64,000 bases of DNA, taken from positions 5,962,001-6,026,000 of the forward strand of contig NC_084921.1 in assembly GCF_958298935.1 (NCBI RefSeq). The letters run 5' to 3'. The translations under genes and the position numbers were made by a program. Shown in pieces: positions 10,719-22,100 of the stretch; the first letter of the stretch is position 1, and the number at the start of each line of letters is the position of its first letter. The notes beneath the pieces are model-generated. The model searched no databases. It was given only the letters and a program-made list of their open reading frames with translations, and had not been told where the DNA came from. The DNA comes from Phragmites australis. Lineage: Eukaryota > Streptophyta > Magnoliopsida > Poales > Poaceae.

Positions 10719-13510
10719 GTAGCCCCCAAGCTCCCTCACGGATGTGATGATCCGACCTAGACCTCTTGCCGGTAGTCGGTGCTTGTTTTGAAGGCACTCG
10801 GATGACCACAGAGGAGCTCGACTCCTGTGCCGATTCATTTTTGTATGTTGTTCGTTCCTGCCTTTGGACCATCCGGTTTGACCCACTTAGGGGTATTTTT
10901 TGGTCCAAGGAGTATTGTCTAGAGGTCGTCTAGAGCCAGTCCTCGGGTCTCATTCGAGTGGTCGCTTTGTAACGAAGGATACATGTCTTTATATGGATTT
11001 TTTCTGTGCTTGGACGGTGAGTAGCCTCGGAGTGCTCGTAATGCCTAGGGAGGATCGCGTCGACCTGCTCGCTAGCTAGGTCCCAGCACTAAGGATGACC
11101 TTTAGCCCGGCAAGCTTTTTGGTGGTGACCAGCGCTTGACCCAAGTTAGGGCTTGTGGCATTGTGCTCGTTAATCCTCGGGCACCATCCCCTAGCAGCGT
11201 GCGCGCGGTTAATTTTGGATCTCGTGCCATCAATCATGAGCGAGTGGGCTAGACAGATCTGGCTGCAAGAAAAAAAAAACCGCATATCCCAATAGTTCTA
11301 GCCCCCGACTATCTTGTCGGCGGAGCAGACTACCGACCAGGCGGTCAAGTTCTTGAAACGAAAATACATATAATTTGGTGGGAGGTCATGTTTGTCCGTG
11401 AAGTCCTGCAACATAGAAAGCTTGGTTTTTTGGATTTGAAAACACTTACAAATTATGTCCATGCTCGTCCGGAAGGTCCTACAAAATAGAAAAATAGGCT
11501 TGTCATCGAGCAGCCTTATACACAGGACCGACGTTTCGCAGGTTGTGTAATTTGCGGCCGACCACCCTAGCAAACCTGACCCCATCAGGCCGGGGAACTG
11601 TAGGTCGCTTTGGAGCACCCCTCCCTCCCCGGGAGGAGCCTATTACGACCTGCCCAGCCTTAGATTGAACCCAGGTCGAGGTCGCCCATGCCTAGTGCTC
11701 TTCCCGCGCCTAGTGGTCGTGGCGGCGCCTGAGGACTTGTTGGGACTGGGATGCTCAAGCCTTAGAGCACGTTTGTGGAACTCTTCGCCTGAGTTTTTAT
11801 CTTCGTCCTCACCCAGCCACTTGGTCAGGCCTAGATGGCTGGCCGTTCGAGGCGGCCAGCGTGCGATTCTCAACTGGCGAATCGAGTTCCATTGTCCGAT
11901 TTTATATGACTTGGATTGCCAAGTCGCACTACCAGCACTCACATGGACCTTAATCGCTGTTGTGACGGTGATCTCCCTAACATGCTCGGGTTTGATCCAC
12001 TTTGTGGACTTGTCGACTGTCACGTGTAGGAATTCAAAACTGCCTGGGGCTTTAGAGAAACGGTCCTACAATATCGAGCCCCCAAATAGGGAAAGGTCGA
12101 GAGAGTGATATGGTTTGCAGTGTCTGAGCTGGTAGGTTGGTATTTCGGTCATGGTATTTCACCTGCTTGTAAGCATCCTGGAGGGCGGTATGAGGTTCGG
12201 CCTCCACGTATGCCTCCGAGGATGTTAGGAGACGTTGTGCTCACCCATCCTGAGCGATGTATTTCAGTAAAGAGTCGTTACTCTCTTGGTGGCAGAGGCG
12301 TCCCTCTACCAAGGAGGATTCTCGCAGTCTACTCACGTAACCCTTTCTGCTGACACATCGTCGTCAGGGTCTGCTTGATTCTGAAGGTAATCCATGATCT
12401 GATCCATCCAGATCGTACCCGAACTGAGCAGGGCAACCACATGATGGCCACCCGAGGTCGACGGCACCGAGGGAAGAGTTGCCTCCAAAGATGTTGTCTC
12501 TGGTGTTCCGTTTCCCAGCGGAGCATCCCTTTCACGTTGGCCCGAGACTGCGATGGGTGGTCGTGTGAATCTTTTCCCCAAAGACTCCGACAGGGGCGGG
12601 TTCGCAAGAAGAGGCCAAACGGACTAGCCCATCAGCCAAGGAAGTAGTCCTTGCGAAGGACGTGCGTGACTTCCTGGTCGATGGCGCGTCGCTCTAGCTT
12701 TCTTACTTCGGAGTGGTATGTCTCCATCGTCTGGTCTAAGCACTGGAAAACCCTTTGGCGTTAGGGTCACACCTAGTAGTGAGTCCCTCATCGCTAGTAG
12801 GTGTTACTCCCTCCGCGCGGGTGCTGCTCGCGTTCCAGGTAAGAGGCCCTCATACTCCGCAATGCTATTACTAATTGAAAAAATATAATTGAACAATGTA
12901 CCTGATGATGTAGGGTCCTGTGCTCGTTCTTGGTCGGTGGAAGCGTGTCTCGCTTAGGGACCAGTACTGCCCCTGTAGCGCCTTGAAATCCTGCAAGGTA
13001 GGACAAAGATTCCCCCTTCCTATTGATGGGTGGTCAGTACCGGAGGAGGAGAGTGTTACCTTTCTGAGGTCCTAGTCCCCAGCGGGAGGTGGTTGTTACC
13101 CATGTCAGAAGTGCGAAGTGTGGACCCCTCGTCCGTCCTCGGGTTCAACCTATTCGAAGAAACAACAGCCTCGATTAGTTTTTGGGTACTCTTTTACCTG
13201 ATCAGATCATACATGACCGATGGTTTTGGTTTGCGCCACAGGGCTGGGTGTTGACCGTCCCGACACAGTGAGCGCTCCTCCGGGTGGGGCTATCGTTGAT
13301 GAGGTTGATTCCCTAGGGACTTGCGGTTCGTGAGCCCCCGTCGGTGCCTTGAATATGGATGCCTCTACTGCTCTTTGTTGAACTCGAGGCCTTCGGATTC
13401 TGGTCCAATGTGCTAACTCTGAAACATATTGGGTTTGTTTGAGTCGTATCCCATGAAGAACACCTCGCAGCGACTCAGATCCTCCGAGCAGGACTTGTCG
13501 ATCGTCAGGG
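10719..13510 (-). mobile_element. Degraded Ty3/gypsy internal region (pol 3' half)
   Basis: It lies upstream of the LTR on the minus strand. Around 12100-11985 two adjacent frames carry recognisable integrase-core start motifs: LDIVGPF (about 12080-12060), then VDKSTKWI (about 12020-11995). Further upstream (12520-12340) the segment WMDQIMDYLQNQ resembles the linker between RNase H and integrase in gypsy polyproteins. Frames are interrupted repeatedly, so no intact pol exists. No 5' LTR, gag or full RT was found before the sequence changes abruptly to AT-rich viral-like DNA near 13510. It is a truncated, dead element. Confidence 0.72.
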
Positions 13511-14020
13511 ATTCAAACATGATAATTAGATTAAGGTTTTTACAACATTATTTATAAACCATAATTATATATGAACAAGGTATTGCATTTATTCTAAACC
13601 AAGACAATGTCCCATATATCTCAGAAGTATGAAAGCGTGGTAGAACACAACACCAAAAAAATTATCAAACTTGATCTTAAAAATGATAATCTTGAATGTA
13701 GTATAGACAATGAGTTCTCAAACAAACATAAAAGAAAAACGAGCTTAATGCAAGAATAGAATAATATTACATAGCAAATTCTTATATAGAATGCATTGGA
13801 TTACAATCATTTGCACCAAATTGATACAAAGACATAAAATCTAAAAAAGGATATAGAGAAAATTGTACAAAGATTATAAGATATCCAAATAATTGGAGAA
13901 ATACCAATGAAATATTGAGATAAGAATTCTATTATATATAAGATAAACATTATAAACCCAAACTATATAATTAAGACGTATCCTATATAAGCTACTCCAA
14001 AGAACATAGAAGAGTTTAAA

Positions 14021-15263
14021 ATGCATATTGAAGAGTTATTAAAATTAGGAGCAATAAGAGAAAGTAGAAGTCCACATAGATCAACATCATTTATAGTAAG
14101 AAACTATTCTGAAATAATAAGGGGTAAATTAAGGATGGTGATAAATTATAAAAGGCTAAATGATAATACTGTGGAAGATGCATATAATATTTCAAATAAA
14201 CAAGTATGGTTTAATAGGATACAAGGTAGCAAATACTTTTCAAATTTTAATTTGAAAGCTAGGTTTTGGCAAGTCAAAATGGCAGAAGAATCTATAGAAT
14301 TGACAATATTCATATGTCCACAATGATATTTTGAATAGCTTGTAATGCCTTTAGACTTAAAAAATGCACCTGGATTATTTTAGAGGAAAATGTAAAATAT
14401 TTTTAATAAAAACCAAAAGTTTATATTAGTTTATATAGATGATCTGTTAATATATTTAAAAACTTATAAATAACATATTGCCCACCTTGAAATATTTTTT
14501 AGAAAGGTAGAACAAAATGGGTTGATATTATCTAGAAAGAAAATGGAAATTTGTAAAGAAAAAAATAATTTTGTTAGACATGAGATAGAAGAAGGTAAAA
14601 TATATCTACAAGAGCATATTGCAAAGAAAATCATTAAGAATTATAAATTTCCTGATATCATGAATGACGAAAAAGTTCTACAATAATTTTTAAGAATTAT
14701 AAATTACACAAAAAACTATATAGAAAATTTGTCTAAGCTTATTAGGTTATTATATGCAAAGTTAAGAAAGAATGGTCAAAGTGCTTTAACTCGGAAGACA
14801 TAAAATTAGTAAAATTGATAAAGAAAAAGTTAAGGATTTAAAACCGTTAAAATTACATTTAGATGATAATTATTTTATTATCGAAACTGACACCTCTAAA
14901 GATTGATAGGACGCTATATTAAAGCAAAACCCTAATAAATATTCCCCAAAAACAGAAGAAAAATGTATGCAGATTTGCTTTAGAAAATTACAAGATAAAA
15001 ACTGTAAATAATACTGATATAGAAATTTTGGCAATAGTATATGTAATAAACTCTTTTCAATTGTATTTAGGATTCAAAGAATTTACGGTTATAACAGACT
15101 GTGAAGCTATACGTAGATATTATAATCAAATCAATTGGAAGAAGAGTTCTACTAGAAGATAGGTTTTGTTCGAAGATATTATTACTGGAAATGGCTATAA
15201 AGTGATTTTTAGAAACATAAAAGGAAATATAATAAGTTGCCTGACTTATTTTCTCGTTCATCT
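14021..15263 (+). pseudogene. Pararetroviral reverse transcriptase / RNase H remnant
   Basis: The longest open piece (14021-14326) encodes the RT palm start, with the pattern IEELLKLGAIRES then RMVINYKRLN, as in caulimovirid RTs. The frame stops at a premature codon at 14324. The catalytic Y-I-D-D motif follows at 14432-14443 in another surviving piece, then a thumb/connection-like segment and an RNase H segment with its acidic residues (about 14880-15250). Stops and indels separate the pieces. It is described only as a broken relic. Confidence 0.75.
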
Positions 15264-15651
15264 ATTTTGCAGGTATGAAAAGATCGATGAATTTTAGCAG
15301 AGTTGAATCATTTAGCTTTGGAGCTGAAAATAAGCTAAAAATATTCTCACCAAATTCATATAAATTTAAACCAATAGATCATATAGTCCTAGATGAAGTA
15401 TAAGAATGCATACTAGATAAATTCTGGTTTCAATATAACAATAAGCGAGAAGGGGATATACGCTATCAATATTAAATAGTCTTGCTAAATATTTTCACAT
15501 GATAAATGAATTGATGTCTACATCAAAAAATTCAGAGGTAATAGAGCTGAAGTCTATATGTTGTATTTGATGAAAAGGTACTAGACATATACATATCATT
15601 TGAAGAAATAATCTCTCAAAACATAGATTCAAAATTGACAGGAGTAATGTC

Positions 15652-15888
15652 ATGGAAAAATATGCAAATATTGATGAAGCATTAAAACAAGCCCAAAAAA
15701 TATTGAGAGTAAATTATTACATAGAATCAGCTACTAAAGATTATATTAAGAAATTTAGAAGATCAAAGAATAAAAAAAATTCCAACAGCAGCATCTTGTA
15801 TCAAGGAAGAAGAGTCTTAAAAAAGCTCACATATAAAGAATGCATAATGAAATATGTGGATCATTTAGATGGTTCATACATATACTAG
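15652..15888 (+). pseudogene. Lys-rich ORF remnant downstream of the pararetroviral pol
   Basis: This 78-codon open frame begins MEKYANIDEALKQAQ and is highly basic (Lys/Arg runs near residues 33-45). It lies between the pol relic and the promoter-like segment, where some caulimovirids carry an additional ORF. No domain is recognised. It may simply be a chance open stretch in AT-rich DNA. Confidence 0.3.
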
Positions 15889-16487
15889 AAAATTCGAGAA
15901 AATTTTGAATCGATATTATTGGAATGAAAGATAGAAATAAAGAAACAAATTCTAAAAGAATTACGAAAAGAGATCAGTGATAAGTTTGAAGAAATGAAGA
16001 AAGAATATGACGAAAGATTTGAAATATCATTCTCAAATGAAGACACTATAGATGTTATCGGACATGGAAAAATCGAAAATAACAAATATATCTTAAAAAG
16101 AGAAACTATATAAAGAGACATATCCGTTGAAAGATAAAAGATGTTGGGAATATTTTCCTTCAAAAGTATATGTTATTGATAAGGTGTTATCAATAATTTA
16201 AGCATGAAAGACCTATGCAGAAAAAAAAAGACAAAAGAAAGATTGCATACTCACATGCTCAAAAGATTGTATGCTCACGTGCTTTCTAATGGCCAAAATG
16301 TGTGTTCCGTCATCAAAACAAGACACCAATAATTCAAGAAAAAGATATTCCATGCGCATAAAGACAATCAGCAGATGGCTTCACGTTCCGTCGGCAGATA
16401 ATATATTCTAGACCTTGAGATTTCAAACTACTACCTAAATGCCTAGACTAAATTAAATAAAGGAGGAAATGAGCTCCTCTCGTGGCT

Positions 16488-16494
16488 ATAAAAG
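16488..16494 (+). promoter_or_regulatory. TATA box of the endogenous pararetrovirus
   Basis: GGCTATAAAAGGAGGCTTC contains a consensus TATAAAA followed about 30 bases later by a CA-rich start region (AGACACAACCAGACAC). Position after the coding relic and before a long leader-like stretch fits a pararetroviral genomic promoter. Activity is unknown. Confidence 0.55.
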
Positions 16495-17350
16495 GAGGCT
16501 TCAGGTAGCAGAAGAGAAGACACAACCAGACACTAGTCACTAGCCATCGAGCAACATCCAGAGAATAGCAAGTGTTCTTAGCACTACCTCTCCCTCCTAG
16601 TATTAAGTCCACGTTATAAAATAGTTATATTGAAGGAAAAATTTGTGTTACTACCGCTGTAAAGTAGTCCTCTGTTTGTGTAAGTATTTGGTGTTATCGA
16701 AAGGAAGAACCATTTGTAAGCTATACTTGTTGAAATAAAGTGTCATTATCTTTGAAAATCTCTTAGTCTTCTAGATTGTCTATGTGAAATGAGTTTTATG
16801 CTATATACTTTATAGAAGAAACCTCTTTGTAAGTTCTTAGGTAATCACTGTATCTGGTATGATCATAATAGGATGAGGAGAATTTTGTATCCATAGAAAA
16901 ATATTTCCTTTAGGTTGAACTGCTTGAAGTGATGATATGAATTTGTCATATATACCTATGACTAGAGATATCCAGAGAAAACTTTACTACTTTTGAAATA
17001 AACTAGCAATAAAAATAATAAATACCGAGTAGAATTTTTACTACTACTATACAATCAACTGAATTGTTAGTTTCGCCACCTGCAAAGATCCTAAATAACT
17101 TTTAGTGAATAATATCCTAAATAGCATCACTTATTACTACTGAATAAAAAAGATCATTTTCAATATTAAATATTTTAATACTATTGTTACTGTTTAAATA
17201 TTATTTTAATACTATTAAATTAAACTTTTGCTGTTCATACAAGGTGCCAACATTACTAACTATTATCTGAATAATACCAAATAGTACCATATGATAATTC
17301 TCGAATATAAAATTACACAAAAATAATAGACGAATTATTAAAGTATTTTA

Positions 17351-19179
17351 TTATATTATATCTTTATACCATAGCTATATATATACACATACGGTGCAAC
17401 CTCTCTATTGCAACTAAACACACCCTTATCTTCAGTTGGATGACTGTCCGCCCGTGATCCACGAACCAAACACCAGGCAAAGGCAAAAACTTGGACGGTA
17501 CGATGCCGTCTACCCTGGTACGGTAAACCAAAACAGGCTCCAAATGAACGATTCGCTCCCACATTCCCTATTCGTGCATTCTAATAGGATGTAGCGACAT
17601 CACTTTTATCCATGGTCGTGTCGATTGCGTAGGCATAACTGCTGCTGCACCAACATTAGCCTCGTGCAATGAAGAACAAAGTAATCCACCAAATCACACG
17701 GATGCTAATACGGCACATGAGTAGACGGTACACAGATGCATGCATTTCATACTGATAAACTTCGCCGATCAGACGTTATACACTGTACAAGACCATGCGG
17801 TCAATCATTGGATTTCACAAGGTCTGCAGGCCGACACCTATCATCCACTTGTGAACCATCCATCATAAACAGCAAAGAAAGATCATGAAAACTGCTGTAC
17901 ATGATGCGCAAGAAGACTTGCGAAGCACAGCCGGGTAGCAAGCCTGCAGGATCCATACCATCTGGACGGGAGAAAAATAATCAGATACGAAATTAAGGAC
18001 ACGGGCAGGTTACAGCAATGTGCACTCAACACTCACTAGCAAAAAGTGCTTGTGGTTGTAACCTTGGGAAAGGGAACACTTTCGTTAGCACTGGAAAGCA
18101 TGTATATGAAGCTGCCCTGCAGTTTCTGAAGATATGCACATTCACAAGATGCTGCCAAGACAAACTACAGATCAGCAATAAACCGAGTATCACACTACAA
18201 TGTGAAATTTGTGCCATGCAGACAGGTGGTGACAATGAACTCATAGATACACAAGAGGAAGCATGATATCAGATTCACAAAAGAATGCTCTTTGGTCAAT
18301 AAGAATTCTTGCAAACTATTCAACTATATCAATTCATCTATCCTCTTGTCTCATTCTTTGCACCTTTTCAGGAGTACCAGTCTTGTAGGACATGGTGGAG
18401 AGAATCGATTGCAGTACCAGACACAGCATGCCAGAAAATGGGCAGTACTATTCCATACGATATAACCACTCTGGAGTAATGGTCAAGTCAATTGCAACAA
18501 ATCTGGATAACTAGACAAGACAAAACAAGCCAATTTATGGCTGGTTACCAGGTTGAGGCTGTGAGCCCTGTAGACCAGACAACCTTCAGCCCCTTTGCCT
18601 TTCTTAGCGAAAATGTTTCCCAATAGTATGCTCACGTGCAAGTATATAACAAGACCCATCTAGCATAGAAGTCATAAATGAGTAGCGAAGCAGTAACTAA
18701 TTCAGGTTGGGTGATCTGCCAGTAACTAATCCTGGGAGAATATATTGCATATTTGCTCCAGTGGATCTAATAAACATAATAAGATTATTCCCTCTGTTCT
18801 TTTTTTTATTTGATGTTTTAGACTTGTGCACGCCAATTGAGACAAGTAAATGGTGACCACATACCCTAGCAAAGTTATGTCTCTTGCTACCTCATTAAAT
18901 TTGTTTGTCACCTAAACCACCCATTATGAAAAATGAACAAAAATATTGGGTCTTGTAAAATAGCAAATTAGGTAGGGCACTATAGAAAAGCATAGGCATG
19001 TCACTTCTTGAAATCCTAGAACATCAAATAAGGAAAAACACTTCTCAACCAACATCAAATAAAAAAGAACAGCAGCATTTAGGAAAGACAAAGCTGCCAG
19101 TTTTTCCATATTCAAGAATCAAACATGACGAATATACACATAATTCAAACCTTTCGATGTTGTTCCTTGGAAATTGCAC
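17351..19179. other. Downstream flank of PRT6, with possible 3'-UTR exons
   Basis: No coding exon is supported here. On the minus strand, an acceptor-like ..GATCCTGCAG at about 17945 is followed by T-rich non-coding sequence resembling plant 3' UTR, so PRT6 transcripts could extend here through 3'-UTR introns. This is an inference only. A CCCTCTGTTCTTTTTTTATTTGATGTTTTAGAC stretch near 18789 looks like a Stowaway-type MITE end. Its partner end was not found. Confidence 0.3.
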
Positions 19180-22100
19180 TTAATCAGATCCATAAAAGCT
19201 GATAGTTGTTTGCCTAAGGACTTCAGAAGTTCGGTCAAGGCTGTGAGACGCCACCTATCACATGAGAAAGGGCATGTATCCCAGTTGTAATGGAGGTGCA
19301 AATTCCTGATGACATCAAATAGAGAAAACATAGAAGAAACAGGGTGGGCCTATTACCAGATATGTCAGGGCTGCATATCTTTCTGGACTTAGATATAAAG
19401 GCTTTCCTCTCTGCATTTCATGATCCTGCATCCAAACAGCAACCCAAAAGGGAAGGGGAATAAGCTCACTCTAGACATGATAAATTTCCTATTTCCTTAA
19501 TGCATCATGTCCTATGAACTATGAAGGCGTTTGGCTCACAACCTTGCCTTGCGAGCTAGCCATCAACTACCACCCATATATTGACCTCAAGAAAGAGGAA
19601 AACTAATAATCCATGTTTGTCCACAGGAAGCAGAAAACGAAAATATGCGTCCAGTGAAGCCCAGCTTCGCCACTGACCATACACGCAATGATGGTAATTG
19701 TTACACAATATGGTATTGCCACCGACCCAGTAGGCTGAGACCAAAGGAATTCCTCGATGGCAATGACATGATACTCAAACAGACATCAAGAACCACAGTA
19801 CACCCCACAGCCTACAGCAGTATGGTCAAGGAGGTTGCCCAGGCAATTCAGATATTTTAGGGCTCACAAGTTTCATCACATCAAATCAGCAATGATCCAC
19901 AGATGATTTGGTGACACGTGACAGGCATTAACACCAAGTCATTAGTAATCAATTTCAACATTTCATATTGTAATTTCGTCGCAAATCAAGCATGAGATAG
20001 ATTTCACAGTTAAGATGCTTTATTTACAGCACATCACAGAAGTATGCAATTATGTGAGGCAAGGAACTTCTGGCACAGGTCAGAGAAGGATGAGGATAGC
20101 AACCAAAAGAAAACAAAGCTCACATGTGGGATCATCAGTGGGAGGTATATTCAATGGAGATTGCAACTAAAGGCTCTAAATCCGTAAAAAACAACTGTGC
20201 ATTAGGAAATTAATCAATACCTCCTCCCCGAAAGTGTCAAGGTAGGGAGACGGCCAAAAGGCAAGACGAGCAGAACGCTGCAACAGGATTGTTGTTTTCT
20301 GCACAGAGCATCCATCGAAATTGGAAAGCAGCTCGCTATCAGAATTCAGAAAGAACAAGAACAGTATACTGGCCATAACAATTTCATCTGATAAGGAGTA
20401 ATGATCTAATGCATACCCTCACTAAAAGAAATATGCCAACACCAGCACCGCATTGTGATGCATGATTCAGACATTTACCAGTCCTACAAAGAAAAAACAA
20501 ATTAAGGGTTTAGCATTTGACAAATTACAGCAGAACTAGCACAAGTGGAATAGGAACTGTAATAACCAAAGTACTATCACCTGCAGCATGGCTTCCAACT
20601 AGGTGAACATAGTTTGCCACAAAGCAAACACAATGCTGGTTCATCAGGCACCGAGCCACAATCAGGGCATTGCATCTTCACATATCTAGTGGGAAAAATG
20701 GAAAGCTATTAGCTCCAAAAGTTAAAAAAATACAAGGCCTAGCCCATAAAAGCACGGCTCACACAAAATAGAGAGCGTCCCAACTTAGAAGATTTAGATT
20801 GAACCTTTCTAGGAGAATTTGGTAGACAGGTGGTAATTGCATCAGCCTAAATGGAACTGCAGGGGTAGAAAAGAGAACGCCTCTATATTTACGGGAGCTG
20901 TAATCTTCACAAAAATGTTGAGACCATTTTAAGGCGAGCATATGTACGGATTCATCTTGGAGAATCAGGTCCAGCGACTGAATCTGAAACAGGTGTTCCA
21001 ATTCTCTTATTCCATCCAGCTCCATTGTTAGTGAAGAACTGCCATCTGCTGTGCTATTACTCAAGTAAAGATGTGATCCTTCCCAAATATTGGAACTGTC
21101 ATATAAGGGTACTGCGGAAGACGATCTTAACAGCTCCCAAAGTAACGCACACCTCCTAAGATAAGGATATGTCAATCTACGGACCATATCTTTTGGATGA
21201 CAAGAGGGGTTGATATATTTGGATACAAAATATTCTCTGGCAATATCACATCCAGACATTGTCTTGCAAATATCGTTAAGAAGGCAGTCATTAAAGCTTG
21301 ATCGGTCAAAAGTTTCTTCTCCGTAGCACGTTATCAGGGCCTACAGCAAAATGCATGCAGTAACATGCTATAAATTAATACAACTGACATAGAGACTGCT
21401 AATCCGAGAGAAGGCAATGCAAAACAGCATACCTGAATGACACAAACAATATAGAATAGATGGACAAAAGGGATGAAGAATTCAGTGGATGATAGAACTT
21501 GAACAGGTAGACAGAAAAGTGTTGACATCAATGATGAAAATGGATCTTGAGCAAGGACTGGATCAGCACATTGCTTCCAAAATTGGATATCAGGGAAGAG
21601 GCCCCCCTCACTGGCCGGATCAACCATAGGCGGCAAAGTGCCTGTCAAAATGAAAAAATAATAATAATAAGGGATACCTAAATAGAATGATTTGGAGACA
21701 CGATGTGCATGCGAGATATAGAATGATTCATGTATCGTTTAAGACAGCAAAACCAATTTCAGACCATGAAAACCAAATACCACCCTTCGACTTTTTCTTG
21801 TATCAAACATCTACTGTTAGCATTTTATGATAACCACATTAGTTCAAGCAAACTGATATTAGGTTGGTTCCATTTATACCTCAACAAAGAAAACATGTAA
21901 TGTAGCCTTCTTGACAGATACACAACCTACAAGGCCTTAAATTTCACCCTTAAAGGTTTATTTTTATTTAACAAGCACTAGCAAATGAATGCTTAGAAGG
22001 TCTTTCTGAAAGCGAAAAAGTGACCTCTTAACACAAAACAATTTTTTTACTAATATATCAAGAAACTGACATGATTTTACAAAATGTGGTATGCAAGGTT

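Larger units (their letters stand above)
13511..17350 (+). mobile_element. Endogenous pararetrovirus (Caulimoviridae-like), decayed
   Basis: This is a sharply AT-rich block of about 3.8 kb. In order it holds a probable protease/pol upstream part (13640-14020), a reverse transcriptase and RNase H region broken by several stops and frameshifts (about 14021-15263), Lys-rich downstream ORF remnants (15264-16150), and a promoter-like segment with a TATA box (16488) followed by an AT-rich leader. RT followed directly by RNase H with no integrase downstream, and with a TATA promoter behind it, is the Caulimoviridae layout rather than that of an LTR retrotransposon. No LTRs are visible. The copy is not functional: no reading frame longer than about 100 residues survives in the pol region. 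Borders are approximate, drawn where base composition changes. Confidence 0.72.

Noticed and set aside
11665..12108. 147-codon plus-strand open frame
   Set aside because: The opposite strand holds the recognisable gypsy integrase motifs LDIVGPF and VDKSTKWI, so the plus frame is a shadow.
16850..16875. TGGTATGATCAT as a tRNA-Met primer-binding site for the pararetrovirus
   Set aside because: Only the first six bases match the usual TGGTATCAGAGC; this is too weak to call.
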